DNA of 64,000 bases, taken from Cephalotrichum gorgonifer. Lineage: Eukaryota > Ascomycota > Sordariomycetes > Microascales > Microascaceae. The position numbers and the translations under genes are program-made. This document shows positions 9,880 through 22,593 of this stretch, piece after piece (within the stretch, counting starts at the first letter, position 1; every line of letters begins with the position of its first letter). Below the pieces are notes generated by a model, which searched no databases, was not told the DNA's origin, and saw only the letters and a list, made by a program, of their open reading frames with translations. The stretch covers positions 604,420 through 668,419 of the forward strand of contig ONZQ02000009.1 of assembly GCA_900312665.1 (NCBI GenBank). Reading direction: 5' to 3'.

Positions 9880-10448
9880 CTGGCTGGGCTCAATTCCAGG
9901 CTCCTCGGCGACTAGGCTTCTCCAGGCACGTGGGCGGGACCTCTTCGGGTAGGATGGTCCGCGCGGATGGACGGACTGATCTCCGACATTCTCTTAGTTT
10001 GGGGGTCGTCGTCGTTGGCGTTAGATATCGAGGTTTCAAGCGATGGGCGGCACAGCGTTGGGAATAGAAGCAGATACTCAGCAGGTGAGGTATCGGCTTC
10101 ACTCCTGTAAGCTTGCCCGTGAGGTGTAATCAATGAGTTCCATAGCCCAGAGTGGGCTGTCGACGATGGAGCATCCTGGATTGTGTGGTCTTGCGCTGAC
10201 TCAGCTTCACTCTCGCCCTCTTACAGTGCATGGCGCACGGTACGGTACTACTCCAATTGTCACAGTCAACGGGCTTTATTGACAGTGTAAATAACTCGGG
10301 CTGAGAGGGGCGATTTTGACGCGATAACTGGATGGACACCAGCAACCCTGTTGGCGCTCTGCTGATTTTCGAAACCTCCCTTTGATTCGGTTCAACCTAT
10401 CCTCCCAGAGGTGCAAATGCAGAGCCACGTTCTCGCTCTACACCAACA
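9880..10448. other. Spacer upstream of MED31
   Basis: Between the methyltransferase relic and MED31. Part may be the degenerate 5' end of the relic: a leftward frame with EEPGIEPSQG precedes it without an ATG. Otherwise nothing recognisable. Confidence 0.4.
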
Positions 10449-10977
10449 ATGAGCCAAGATGTAGCTATGATGCCCCCAACGGAGCCTGGAGTTCCTACAA
10501 CGGCTCCGCCCAAGGAGGAGCCGAGATACGGTGGTTTCACTCGATTCGAAATCGAGCTCGAGGTACGCCTTCATGGACGCATCGGTCTGTTGCAAGCCAA
10601 GGGTGCCAGGCCGATCCCCTCGGCCAAGGCCTCATAACTTGTGGATATCTGCCCCGTGGCTTCCAAAAACGTCTCAAGAACTAACCTGGTGACGACAACC
10701 CCAGTTCGTCCAGTGTTTAGCAAACCCCTTCTACCTCAACCATCTCGCCGCGCACAAGTACCTCTCTCGACCCGAATTTATTGCGTACCTCGACTACTTG
10801 CAATACTGGTCTCAGCCGCCTTATGTCAACTATCTCACATACCCGGGGCCGACGCTGCGGCACCTCGATCTGTTACAGCGGGAGAATTTTAGGAGGGATA
10901 TCTTGAGCCCGGACCTTGTTGAGAGGCTGTTGGAGGAGGGAACAAAGGCTTCGGTGGCTTGGCATACGCAGGGTTGA
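10449..10977 (+). CDS. MED31: Mediator complex subunit 31
   Basis: Soh1/Med31, a small conserved subunit of the Mediator middle module linking activators to RNA polymerase II; nuclear. Exons 10449-10562 and 10705-10977, 128 residues. The phase-0 intron (donor GTACGC, branch CTAAC at 10681, acceptor CCCAG) joins FTRFEIELE to FVQCLANPFYLNHLA. The core then has YLSRPEFIAYLDYLQYW, PPYVNYLTYPGPTLRHLDLL and RRDILSPD, the near-invariant Med31 helices. The Pro/Thr-rich N terminus of about 25 residues and the short C-terminal tail are typical of fungal forms. No unusual feature. Confidence 0.95.
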
Positions 10978-12035
10978 AAGGGTAACAGGAACTGCGACGA
11001 ATGGCCTGGCATTGCTCCTACAACATGGAGAAAATATAGGCCTGGGCGATTATTGCGCGCCGTTGAAGGCGCAAACCCCACACATCGAGGTGCTCGCTCC
11101 GAGCCGAGATTGGGATCGTTGCCCTTTTTGCGTGTCCTCTGATTATCGTGTCGCCCTCATAAGGCAGGAGCCAACCTGCGTCATTGTTTCTTCGGGACCC
11201 ACACTGGTGTTGACACTACCAATGCTATACCAAAATCAAGTGTACCTGGATGTACACACACACAGCATTCTAACTATCAGGTACATAAATAGACCTCCTG
11301 TGGTGTTTAGGCAAGTACCATTCATTAGCGAGCACTTGAAGGCTGCCACCTCACTGCACTGCCCCCAAGCCAACGCGGATAGATCTGTTTCCTGTGGCGT
11401 CGCTGGTCGCCACATCACATCGAGGATCCCAGGGATCCCAGGGATCCTGGGGAAATTGAAATTACCCGCCCACCCCTTTGTCAAACAATCGCGAACGACG
11501 TGTCCCTGCTCCCCCTCTTCCAATTGTCATCGCCTATGCACAACCGTCGGATCAGCGTCTTTTTATAATCTTCAGTGAAATTTTTGCTCCCATACACTAA
11601 TTTTTATTACATCTATCGCGGGTAATCGACGTACGAGTCCCTAGCCGCTGGTGCTCGATCCACGTAATCACCAAGTCTTCACCATTTTGGGGCTTTTATG
11701 TCCCATCCAAGTCTGCCTTTCCTCGCTCATCGCCAATTCGACAACACTTGCGTCTCCTCGTTCGTTGTTAAGCTATCGTTTCCGCATAGCGTGCTCATAT
11801 CACGCCCCTAACTCGATACTTTTGCCCATTGTACTCCAGTGGAAGAATGGTCCACTCGTAACTGTGGTGGTTCGTACCTGCGGTGTCGTTCACTTGGACT
11901 GACGAGCAATACCATGTCCTCTCAGCAATCGTACGATACCATCGCCTTGCCTTGTCTGTTTCCGTAGAATGTTCTAGTCTTTGCTGATGCTCGAGTTTCA
12001 CTCCTAGAAATCCCACCGAAGGGCATTCGCCGGCG
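10978..12035. other. Spacer between MED31 and the giant disordered protein gene
   Basis: No gene recognised. Contains three 9-bp copies of GGATCCCAG-like sequence at 11423-11452 and a C/T-rich region after 11640 that fits a promoter and leader for the next gene. The open frame 10916-11578 overlaps the MED31 3' end and has no family resemblance. Confidence 0.5.
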
Positions 12036-15000
12036 ATGGAGCCCAACGCCCCTAAAGCGAAAACAGACAAGGCAAAGAAATGGGCAGCGTTCAGGGCCCA
12101 GAACTACGACGGCGAGGGCTGGGGAGATGACTACGAGGACCGGAGCGGATCGCCACAGTCCCCGCCTCATCGTGGAGTTTCTCCTTCCCACTCACCTACC
12201 ACCGTTCCCTCCGACGACCAGCCCAAAGTCTCAAACGGACTGGCATCATCTCTCCCCAGTCAGATCCAGACCCCTCAGATAACACCGGAGCTTGGACGCG
12301 CAGCTGCCGCGACCGCCCCTAATCCGAAGCGGGCCTCTGGCATCTACAGTGGCCTTAACCAGTTGACCTTGAGCTCTGGCCCTGAATTTAGCAACATCGC
12401 CGGGGTGGAACAAGTGCCATCATCTGCTATCCCCCAGGCCCTGGCTACTGTGTCGGAGGACGGGTCCGTATCTCCCCCCGCAAGCCAATCTAATAATGTC
12501 CGAGACCCACGCACCACCTCAAATGCACCTACTACTACACCAATGGGCGAACCAGGTCAAGCGCCGCATGCCGTTCCAGAGAAACGTTACTCGACAAGTC
12601 CACAACTTCCAGATCTGGCTCGCATGTCGATGTTCGGGGACGACTTCTTCAAGACGTCATCGCTAAATGAAGGTCCCCCGCCTCTGATGCCTTCCTTGCC
12701 GCCGTCCTCGCCTAGCGTTAGTCTAGGAGGCGTCAAGGATCTAGATGCGACGGCGGCTATTGTTGCACCTAGCAGCTCTGCCGTGCCGATATCACACAAG
12801 CCTCCACTACAAGCTCCGCCTGCACTTGGATCCCCACGCCTTCAAGCGCAACCGCTGAGCCCAATATCTTCGGGTGACATCGCTGTAGGCGATAGTCGTG
12901 CAGCGGCCCGATTAGATTTGTCTACCAATATAGATATCTCACAGAAACATCCAGTATCTCCTGCAGTTTCCGAAGTGGGCCAATCCCCTGAATTGACCCT
13001 GCAGCCATCGGACTTTAGCTCCAGTGGTACGGCTGGTCAGGTTACGACGGTGCATCCTGCACTCACAAGCAATGAGGCTTTAGCTTCGGATCAGCAAACG
13101 CGACAGCTCTCACCGCCACCGCTTCGCAGTATAGGCCCATTCGCCAGCCCAGCAGAGTCTATGGCGCCCTCGGGCAGCGAAAGTGTACAGGAACACATCC
13201 CTGCGAACGCTCCTTCCGCATCGCCCGAGATAATTGAACCTGCCAGGGATCATGATGAACCCCAGCCTGGTCCATATCATCGCCAGTCCACCATGGATAC
13301 CACCACGACGGCCTCTTCTATCCCCAAGGAAAGCGATAAACTCCACGACGAAATTTTTCACAGCCTTGCCCCCCCAGGTGCACCTGGAGAGATTGCGGGT
13401 GAATCGCGTGCGTACCAGCGGAAGAGCACCATAGACGGCATCAGGGAGAGCACTTATCTGCCTTCGGTTTACGACGATTATTGGGCAACTACTGCCGAAG
13501 ATGAACGCCATCCTGCCGTCCCCGAGGTGCTACGCCTGCCCGCAGGAGCCACCGTAGAGGCAGCGGTCGCTCCGCTTCGTCCTGGGGCGAAATCACCCGG
13601 GGCTCCTGCGTCGCCTCAGCCCCTACGAAAGCGCTTCTCTTGGGAACAAAATGAGGAGGCTAATGCTGTGCCACCCGCCTCAACGCAGTCACAATCTTCT
13701 GAAGCTCCTGTTGAGCCCCCTGCTGATGTATCCCATTCTCCCGCTCAAGAAGCGGGCTCACAACCCAAGCCGGAAGAAGGAAAGGCTACCGAGGCAGGAA
13801 CCACTGAGGGAAGTGACTCTGAGAAAGGCCTTACAAGCATCTCTCGTCATGGATCTCAAATCAGCAAGACTAAGGGTGGTGACAGTGAGGAACGCTCTAA
13901 GGAACAGAACCGATTATCATTGGCTGGAGAAAAACTCCTAATGGGAGCTTCCGATGAGCACCTCCCAACGGAGCCGATATTAGAGGATCATCCTGCTCTG
14001 AGAGATTCGGCCCGCTATTCACCCGAACACTTGGTCCACGACCCGGCCCAAGACCTGCCCAAGGAGTCTCCTAAAGACATGCCAACAAGCAAGTCGGCGA
14101 ATCTTCCTTCCTTCCGAGAAATCATGGCGTTGGGTACATCTCGGGAACGGACCGCCAAGTTCGATGAGACGCGATCTCAATTCGCCGGTATTGATGAAGG
14201 TCTGAGCGACTGGATCGCTACTCTTAAGGAAATGCCCGAACATGCTGGTGCTTCTGTTATTTTCAACGCGAATGGTTTGCCTGCGCCTATCAACTCAACA
14301 CCTAGCGCACAGGGCCAACAGTCCCACGCCACCGTCTCGCTTGGCCAGCCTCAGCCGTACATAGGTGCCAGCTCACCAACTGGCGGCGCATTTGGCCGGC
14401 CAATCTCGACAAGCCTCGGCTCTTCGACTCCAGCGAGCGTCTTCAAGCACTCCAGCAACCAAGCAGGCGTGAAGAGCAAGGAACTGCTCCTTGCTGCAGG
14501 AAAGGCAGGAAAGGGGCTGCTAAGCAAAGGAAAAAATAAGCTCCGCGGATCAACAGGGGATAAGGTATTTCTTTAACACTTCTTTTCTAGAGGGCAGGAT
14601 TCGACGTATGATGTATCTCCGTGGGAGCCTGCGGTCCACCTCTTAACACTACCACCCCTATTACATTACTCACTTCTACTTTGTCGTCCTATTCCTTTTC
14701 CCGCTTCTTTTTGTTCATATCGTCACGAATATGGAGGGCCTCCCTTGCCCGCGATAGGTATGAAGGGATAACCGTACTTCCCGACCTAATGATGAGACGG
14801 CATATGAATTAAAGACTTGTACCCCGTCTTCTTGTCCTCTGTCTTCATATCTTATATTCCCTACCCAAACCCGTTGTGAGAGGGCGCTTTATTAATGGTT
14901 CGGGGTTTATAGAACGATTCTTCGCCTTCCCAATCCCAGCCTAAGCCCCCGAGTGATGGCCCCACCTCGTGGGGGGCCAAGTTTGTCGCGGGTGCTGGTG

Positions 15001-18000
15001 GCCCGACCCAGTCAAGTACACCTCCACCCGACCCGGCGCAGCAACCCAATGCGACCGCTTCAAGCCCTGCGCCTCACCTTCCTACAGGACGTCCTGGCCC
15101 TGATGGGGCAGCCCTTGCTTCACTACGGCTACCGCCTCCTGGGTCGATATTTGCCGACCCAGAACTTGTATCCCCCGTGTCGGATATTAACTCTAGGATC
15201 TCCAGCGATGGTGATGATGTGTTTGCTCCACAGAGTATCAAGGCTTCCAACTCTACCCCTGTTGATAAACCACAGCCTTGGGTCCCAACGACTGCGAGCC
15301 CGTTGGCCGGACAGGGACAGTCACCTATTACTTCCGGATTGGGAGCACCTGGCGGTGATGGTGCGACCGAAGAAGTCAAGAGTGACCCGTCAAATGACTG
15401 GGCTGCGACGTCGCCACATCAACTTACAGAGCATGCCCAGACTGGTGCCCGCAAATCTTCTGATAATAGATCTGTCAACAGACCCGAGCGAGTCTCTGAC
15501 ACTGATACCGCTGGGCATGCCCCTACGAGCCAATCAGACGATCCGAAACGCTCGCTGTCCTTTGCCGGGCTACCACCCATCCGTCGATCATCAACCTTTG
15601 GACTTGCCCTCGGCGAAACTGCGAGGGTTGATGAGGATAACAGCCTCCACGATGGGAGCGACGAGAACAGAGGGACCCATGAGCCACATGTGGATGTAAT
15701 ACCCACTATCTCTGACGCTCCTCCGGTGTCTGACGTGCGGTCGGACGAGCCTGTTGAAGCTGCGACTCTCGAGGGTCAAACCCTTGGGAATGATTACCCC
15801 ACAACTGAAGGCGCGGCGCTGGAGCTTGTCAAACAGAAGAATCTATCGGATGATCCCTCGGAGCAGCCTGCTGCTGTCGATAAGGCGCCGACGACAGGTG
15901 ATGCGGTGACAGCTGCCGCTCCTAGCAGCGATGAACCGCCGACGCTTATGGCCCCAGCTGAACCTACAACAACGAGTATCACTTCTGATGAGCAGCCACC
16001 AGCTATTCCTCCCACTAGCGAGCAACAATCCAGTCTCTCCTCCGCCGGCCCATCACTTGTCCGTAGCCCCCCTCCGCACATCGCTGTGAGCCCAATTCAG
16101 AAGCTGCCCCCCAATGGGCAATGGAAAATGCAAGAATCCTACCTATCCGAACCCTTGATCTCACCCTCTCGGAAGCGGCCGACTAGCGCTTCGTCGCAGA
16201 GCCCGTCGTTTGTCGGATTTGAAAAGGAGACTGGCGTGGGGCTCTCTGAGGAGCGTGCGGACTCTAGCGATGACGGGTCCATTGCTGGGAAGGCTGGGAA
16301 AGCAGGGCCGCAAGAGAACCAGAAGCAGGTTTACCGGCAGGAGGACTCGCTTAAGGATACCCAGGCTGTGGAGTCTCGGGCGGAGGGTCCGCTCCCCTCT
16401 GCCGCCAATCCAGCACCGACCGGCGCCCCCCACAATCAACCCTTGCAGCCGGGACCTTCTAGCCGCCCGAAATATGGCGCCACCCCTCCAGTGGCGATGC
16501 AGCGATACCGCGGTCTATTTGCTCCCAAGCAGCCACCGATGCCGGTATACACGCACCCGCCGGAAGCCCCCTCTCAAAGTCAGCAAGATGTCGCCGAATG
16601 TAGTGGTGCTCTCCCTACTCATATCAGTGGCGCGCCCCCAGCTCGGCCCTCGTCTCGACCTTCGACTGCCGACGGGAAGGGTAGGCGGTCATCGGGCATC
16701 TTTGGACCCATTGGCGATCGCTTCGCGAAGATCAACGCGGACCTCGCCTCTCAAAGTGGACCGAACCGCGCTGGAGAAGCCGCAAACGACGATGCCTCGG
16801 AGACCAGTGTACCAGCCGTTGGGCAGCGGCATAGGCGCCGCTCAAGCTTCTTCCTCAACCTGAGAGGCTCTAGCACCCAAAACTCTGGGCACCCGACTGG
16901 TGACAGCATGGCTGTGATTTCACCGTCGGCGGTGGAGCACGGGAGCCAACCCAGCCCACCACCCGAGGAGAGTCATAAGCGCTCATTCTTCAGCACCAGC
17001 AAGGGACGGATCTCGACGGGGGTGTCGTCCCGATTCCCGCCGGTACTTTCGCGCTCCTCGACGGCAAACGTCGAAGGGAATGCCGCCAAGGGGCAAGGGC
17101 AGGGGCAAGGCAGGGCGCGATTTGGAGGCTTTGGAATGTTCAAGCGGTCGACGGGGCTGCAGGATAGTGTTTCACTGCAGGAGAAGCCGGGCAGCGCGGG
17201 CTCCATGGTCCCGTCTATTCAGAGCCGCCCGGCGACTGGAACTGTTGCGCTGCCGGAGCCTTCGGCATCGAATTTACCGCCTACCCAGAGCTCTAGTCAA
17301 CCACCGCCTGAGGGAGCCGGGAGCCTTATCTCGTTACCTGCCCCCCCAACTCGGGGTAGGAGTGGGACCACGGGTTCGATACCAGGGTCGTCGGGTCCTA
17401 GTCCGTTGTCACAGGCGACTGCTGTGTCTGAGGAGAGGGGACGGAGGGTTTCGGGACCTGGTGCGTTCCTGTCGAATGCTTGGGCCAATAGGTCATCTTC
17501 CAAGTCAGATGAGCGGGGTAGTCGGGCTGGACGCTTGCCTCAGGGGCAGCTTGGCCCACTCCCCGGCCCTCAGCATGGTCCTCCTCCAGGTCTCGGTACG
17601 CCGTTGGGCCTAGGTCAGATGCATCCTGGCTACCAGGGTCGTACTCCTCCACCCTTTACAGGGCCGCAGCAGCAAGGTCCTCAGGCGCCTCCTGGTCGTT
17701 CACAGTATGGTCCTACTCATCAACGACAAGCATCCGCACCGGAACGTGCCGGGTCCTCCTCCTCTACTCATAACGGCCCGGTCCTTCAGTTCCCTCCCCA
17801 TCGGCAACAAATTTCTGTTCCGAAGGTCACTACCCCAACACCTGACCATACGACTACTCAAGGGTGTCCTCCCACGCCAGCACAACGACAGTCTACGCTC
17901 GACAAGGTTTCACCTGGACAGCAGATTATTATGTCTACGGCTCAGAAGAACCAGCTACCGCTGATGGAGCAAGCGAATCAAGGACAGCAAATGCAGGATT

Positions 18001-20510
18001 GGAGGCCGGTTCCTGTGCAGCAGCCAGAAGTGGCTGAGCCCTCAACCGAGCCCGCGCTGAAACGCCCGAACCAGGGGCGGGCTCTGGTAGAGAGGCGCTC
18101 GCACGGCGGCCTGGCTCACGCCGGTCTGGTTGGGGGCACCGATACAGTAGTTTCTGAGCCGAAGGGGACCCACGACGCCGATTCATCCATAGCCCCTCCT
18201 GTCGAGACTAGCACCGAGAAGAATGGAGGCCCCTTGCATGAGGCTAAGGCTAAGGGGAATGCTTCTGATGCTGCTGCCACTACGCCTGACACAGCGCGGG
18301 TTCTGTCCGTTGACGAACCAGGTCAGACCGATAAGGACGTGGCCTCCAGCCTGACCTCCATCAACGACCCGTCTGCGCTTCCCTCTCCGACTCGCCCCTC
18401 AGCGACGCTTGCCCCACAACAAGCCTCGTCTTCGAGCCGGCAAGATCTCCCCAAGAACCTCCAGCTGGAGGGCGCACCGATCTCTGCCACGGAGTCAATA
18501 AAACTCGATTTGCGGGGTGCGCCGGCATCGAGCGCTGAGTTGGCCAAGTCCGACCCCAGTAGGTCTCCGCAGCTGGGCTCGGTCAGCACGCAAAGTCCTC
18601 ACCCTTCGCCTTCGAAACATAGAACTTCGACTGGACAGACACTCAGTCAGCCTGCTTCTGCTGTGGAGCAGGCGGGGGCACGGGCTGATCAAGGCCAAGA
18701 GCAGCCAGTTCAGGTGCAGGCATCGCCCCAAGGTCAGCTGCCTAGCCAGCTGCGTTCAGGTCAACTTCCCGGTCAGCCGCTTCGAGGCCAGCCTTATCAT
18801 AACTATGCACTTCAGCCTAATGCCCAGCAAGGCCAATGGAGGCCCTTCATGCCCCAGGAACTCATGCCTCCTAACCAGCATCACGGACAACCTCCGTGGG
18901 CGATGAACCGCCCAGCTCCTGAAGTCTCGAACGCATTTGGGCCTCAGAACATCAGTAGCCCGGCCCACTTCCATGCCATCGCCGGTCCTCACCAGAGCCC
19001 TCAGCCCCAGCAGAACGAGGGGCAAAGCAGCGTGTCGAAGTGGTTCAAAGGGATATCTTCCGGCCAGCCCCAGCGGCAGCAAACTCAGCAACAACCGGTC
19101 CCAGCGAAGCTGGAAAAGCCTAAGTCCCTCTTCAGTGCGTTCAAGCGTGCCTCTAAGCAGGCCGATACCAGGCCTCCCGAGACCACCCAACCGCAGTTCG
19201 TCCCCGGACAAAGTCAGCATCCTGTCTTCGCGTCCGGAGGGTATCCCCAGCAGTACCACCCGCAGCAGTCGATGAACCCCGCCTGGGCCATAACACCTTC
19301 GCAGCACCAAGATCAGATGAGCCAGTACAGACCGGCAATGCCTCATCAGGGCGGGCAGCAATTTGCGCAGGCGGCCTACCAGTTCCAGCCAGCACCTGGG
19401 CAGGTGCTGTACACCCCAGGGCAGCCGACCCAACTTCAGCAGCACGCCCCGAGCCAGGTCCTGCAGGGCCCTTCTATTACACCGTCGAGGCAGACTTCTA
19501 TGGCGTCCAGCAATCAGCCTCGACTTAGTGTCGCGTCTGAGTCACCCATTGTCCAGAGTCCCCATCCCATAGGGACCCAGACCAATCAGGGCCCTCCGGC
19601 TGAGCCCGCAGTACTGTTGGGGAGTCAGCTCCAGCAGGCGACTGCCCTGACAACCCAGTTTGGCAAAGACCCAAGGCCCTTAGTCTCTACCAACGTCAAC
19701 AAACCTCTTCCCACTCCGAGACTCCTCCATCAACAGGAGAGGGCGAGCGATGTTAGCCAGACGTCGAGCATATCCTCCGCGCCGACACCGCCGGCTGAAG
19801 GAGTATCCACAACCGTCGCTGTCCTTGAACAAGCAGTGCGTAGCCCCTTTGTCAAGCCAGTCGACCGGAAAACTTTAGAGCATGATGGCAGAACCGACTC
19901 ACAGGGTTCGCTGGCCCCAAGCGTCGCGGGGAGTAGCAAGAAGCTGACAGTCGACACGGAGGCCGCAAAGCGGAGGTCTAACGAGACGAATCTTTACGAT
20001 GCTACGCCGAGAGGGATTCCTGCTAGAATACACGACGCAACCCCCACCTCTGGCGAGGGTCCCTCGACTGGCGTGCAGATTTCGTCAAGAAGTCTGGGAG
20101 GTGCACAAGACTCTCAAACCACCGTTTCGAGCGGTGTACAGGTACAGGCTCATCCTCGGACGCCAACCACTGCGCAGGACAGTCAAACTACGACCGTGCC
20201 TGAGGAGGCCTCAGATAGCTCGCAGCCTACGCAGCCTACGCTACCCGCTGATCCTCTTGCTCAACCGACAGATCAAGCAACTCAGCACACGCAAACAACC
20301 GACCAGGCTGAGCCAGTTGAGTCCAAGCAGCAAGCGATCATACGCAAGATGCGCCTAGATGCGCAGGAGGAGAAGATCCTGGTCCCTGGCCAGGACGGTC
20401 TGCCGGGGGCGGCGGAACAGGACGATGACCGGCCGCACATGAGCGCTACAAGTTACCCCGGTCAGGAGTGGAATCCGTACGGCGGGGGGTATGACTTTTA
20501 TCAGGATTGA
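12036..20510 (+). CDS. Giant intrinsically disordered protein, about 2,708 residues, unknown function
   Basis: Two exons: 12036-14564 and 14913-20510. After GSTGDK, the donor GTATTT and acceptor TTTATAG are both phase 0. The second frame stays open back to that acceptor without any ATG, so one gene is favoured over two. The intron (348 nt) is long for this window. The N terminus has a short conserved-looking motif, NYDGEGWGDDY (about residues 23-33). The rest is Pro/Ser/Gln/Thr-rich, with Q/P-rich stretches near the C terminus and a final MSATSYPGQEWNPYG. Scattered through residues 1430-2260 are short basic-aromatic motifs: GIFGPIGDRFAKI, SSFFLNLRG, RSFFSTSKGR, FGGFGMFKRS, VSKWFKGI, SLFSAFKRASK. 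No catalytic domain or membrane helix is seen. It may be a scaffold; I do not assign a function. Confidence 0.75.
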
Positions 20511-20898
20511 GACTTTTGTGAATATTGGTGGTGTTCGTTTGTTTCATTTGTTCCTTCTGTTTTTGGATACCAGACTTTAAAAAGCAGGTTTTCTACTCAA
20601 TTCCACATAGTTGTATCCCAGATCCATATTCCGCGATGAAACTTGTCTTGTGTATCCTGGAAGAGGGAGAGGTCGTCCGTCCATGGCTTGGAGCAAGTAG
20701 ATTAGGTAATATTAGCTCCCTGGCGCGGGGTTAAGCATGACTTGGACATTTCCTCACAAGCGACCATGGAAACCGACCCCACCACATCAGATCCCGACCT
20801 CCTAGCCCAGACGCCCAACAATAATCCACCTACTCGTACGCTCTTCCCGCCACCTCGACACGCCGATCTCTCCTGAGCTCCCTTTTCCTGAACTAGAA
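20511..20898. other. Short spacer before the PDCD5 gene
   Basis: 3' flank of the giant gene (T-rich) and promoter of the PDCD5 gene. No gene or clear motif recognised. Confidence 0.5.
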
Positions 20899-21502
20899 AT
20901 GGACGACGCCGATTTAGAACAGGTTCGTGCTCATCGCGCGGGCAATAATCTTGATCTGCGGGGCTGACGTGAAGTGTAGATTCGGAAGGCTCGCTTGGAG
21001 CAGCTCAAGTCTGAGAGGAAGGGCCAAGGTCAGGGCGATCAAGAGCAGTGCGCACTTCCCCCACTCCATTCGTCGCGCCTCCAAATAACTGACCACCTGG
21101 CTATCTAGGCAGAAGCAACAAAGGCAACAGCAACAAGGTACGGCCAACGTTCAGCAACTTCGCCCCCCCCCGCTACGCTACCCCAGAAGTGACGAGACAA
21201 AAGCAAACTAACAGGCATGGAAAATAAAAGCCGAAGCGCGAAGGACGATGCTCGACCAAATCCTTCACCCCGAGGCGGCAGACAGACTTGGCCGCATACG
21301 GATGGTCAAAGAGGAGAGGGCAACGGAGGTTGAGAACAGGCTGCTCATGCTAGCACAGTCGGGCCAGCTGAGACAAAAGGTGACGGAGGCACAACTGAAG
21401 GAGCTACTGAACGCCGTGGCGGATAACAAGGAAGAGGAGAAGATTGTTGTGACGAGGCGGAAGGTGTGGGACGATGACGACGACGATCTCCTGGACCTAT
21501 GA
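20899..21502 (+). CDS. PDCD5-family DNA-binding protein
   Basis: Homologue of human PDCD5/TFAR19 and archaeal DNA-binding counterparts. Exon 1 is 20899-20922 (MDDADLEQ). Exon 2 starts at 20980 with IRKARLEQLKSERKGQGQG. The last exon, from about 21215 to 21502, has AWKIKAEARRTMLDQILHPEA, DRLGRIRMVKEERATEVENRL and QLKELLNAVADNKEEEKIVVTRRK. This gives the family's three-helix core plus an acidic tail, WDDDDDDLLDL. A small Gln/Asn-rich exon lies between (about 21110-21140); two or three splice choices keep the frame, so the middle is uncertain by a few residues. Family members have been linked to apoptosis and chaperonin-related roles in animals. The fungal role is poorly known. The 3' end faces COQ4, 151 bp away. 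Confidence 0.85.
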
Positions 21503-21653
21503 TGCTATGATATAATACTGTTACACTTTCTTCCCGGGAATCCTCCGCAACAGCGCCTTTTCTATAGACGAGCTGTGAGGGTCACCCATTTTGAGATGAG
21601 TGGGGATGGCCATGCCGGAGGTTTAAAGAGGCAGCGTGCCGATGACCCATCAT

Positions 21654-22593
21654 CTACTCGCGGCCAGTTCGGACGCCCTCGGCTTCTTTTTCCCTTCTCC
21701 TCTGCTCCCGCTCTTGCCTACGTATCTCACGAAGGTCAGGGGGCTTCTCGATCCCTAGTCTCGCCCTTAGCTCCCCCACGTCCGTTTCTAGCTCTTCCTC
21801 CCAGTACACGTTTATCACGTCATCCCCCCTCAGCCCGTTTTTCAGCGCCCAGGGTAAGTACATCTCAAAGAAGCGCCTCCTTCCCATCCGGTTTAGCGTC
21901 AGGACTGACAGTGTGCTAAGCCCAGTCATGGGTATCAGCGTGTTGGCGAACTCGAACGCCTTGAGCGCCACCTCGCCCTCCCGCACGATGGGGAGACCCG
22001 TGAGAGCATGGTAGAAGTCGTGGCACTCACGGTAGCGCTGCATAATGTACGCGCCCTCCGGGTCGTCGATGTAGCGTACTGCAGGCCGTGTATCGGGCGA
22101 GACACCCTCTCGGTCGAGCCAGGAGACGTAGGAGGCTCCGACGGTAGTTGGGGGCAAGGAGCGAAGGTACGGGAGGTCGAGTGAGGTCGAGGTTATTCGG
22201 GGGCGGTCACGGAGGATGCGACGGCCTGTAGGAGAGGAGAGCATGGCGTCGCGGAGGCGACCGAGGATATAGGGTGTTGCGGTCGTCTCTCCGAAGGCGG
22301 ATATCATGTCTAGAGGTTGGAGGTAACGTTAGCTTGTGGGTTTCTCCACAGACAGTCGCCGCGAAGAATACATGTTTTTGAAAAGGGAGAACTTCACCAC
22401 CGCGGTATGGGTCAAAGAAGGACGTAAGGCCAGAGCCTATTGCTAAAGCTGCCCGCTCCACACGGGTCAGCGGGACGTGGCCAGGATATTGTGGAGGAGG
22501 ACGGTTGAGCACCGAGAATGTCCGGCTGCAGCCCGAAAATCTTGCGAGTTGCATGGCCCCCAATGCTCTCGCAGGGGGTATAGCGAGACTCAT
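21654..22593 (-). CDS. COQ4: Ubiquinone biosynthesis protein COQ4
   Basis: Mitochondrial inner-membrane (matrix side) protein that organises the coenzyme Q synthesis complex. Exon 1 is 22593-22398 and exon 2 22309-21654, 283 residues; donor GTGAAG and acceptor CCTCTAG join PYRGG to DMISAFGETTATP. The start is the first ATG in frame. The N terminus MSLAIPPARALGAMQLARF is basic and hydrophobic, as expected for a mitochondrial presequence, and VPLTRVERAALAIGSGLTSFFDPYRGG is the family signature. HDFYH (residues 162-166) followed by Glu178 forms the conserved HDxxH-x11-E metal-binding motif. A charged Arg/Glu-rich tail ends the protein. It is divergently paired with COX13. Confidence 0.95.

Noticed and set aside
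21575..21919. 114-codon plus-strand frame over COQ4
   Set aside because: Antisense shadow of the COQ4 C-terminal exon.
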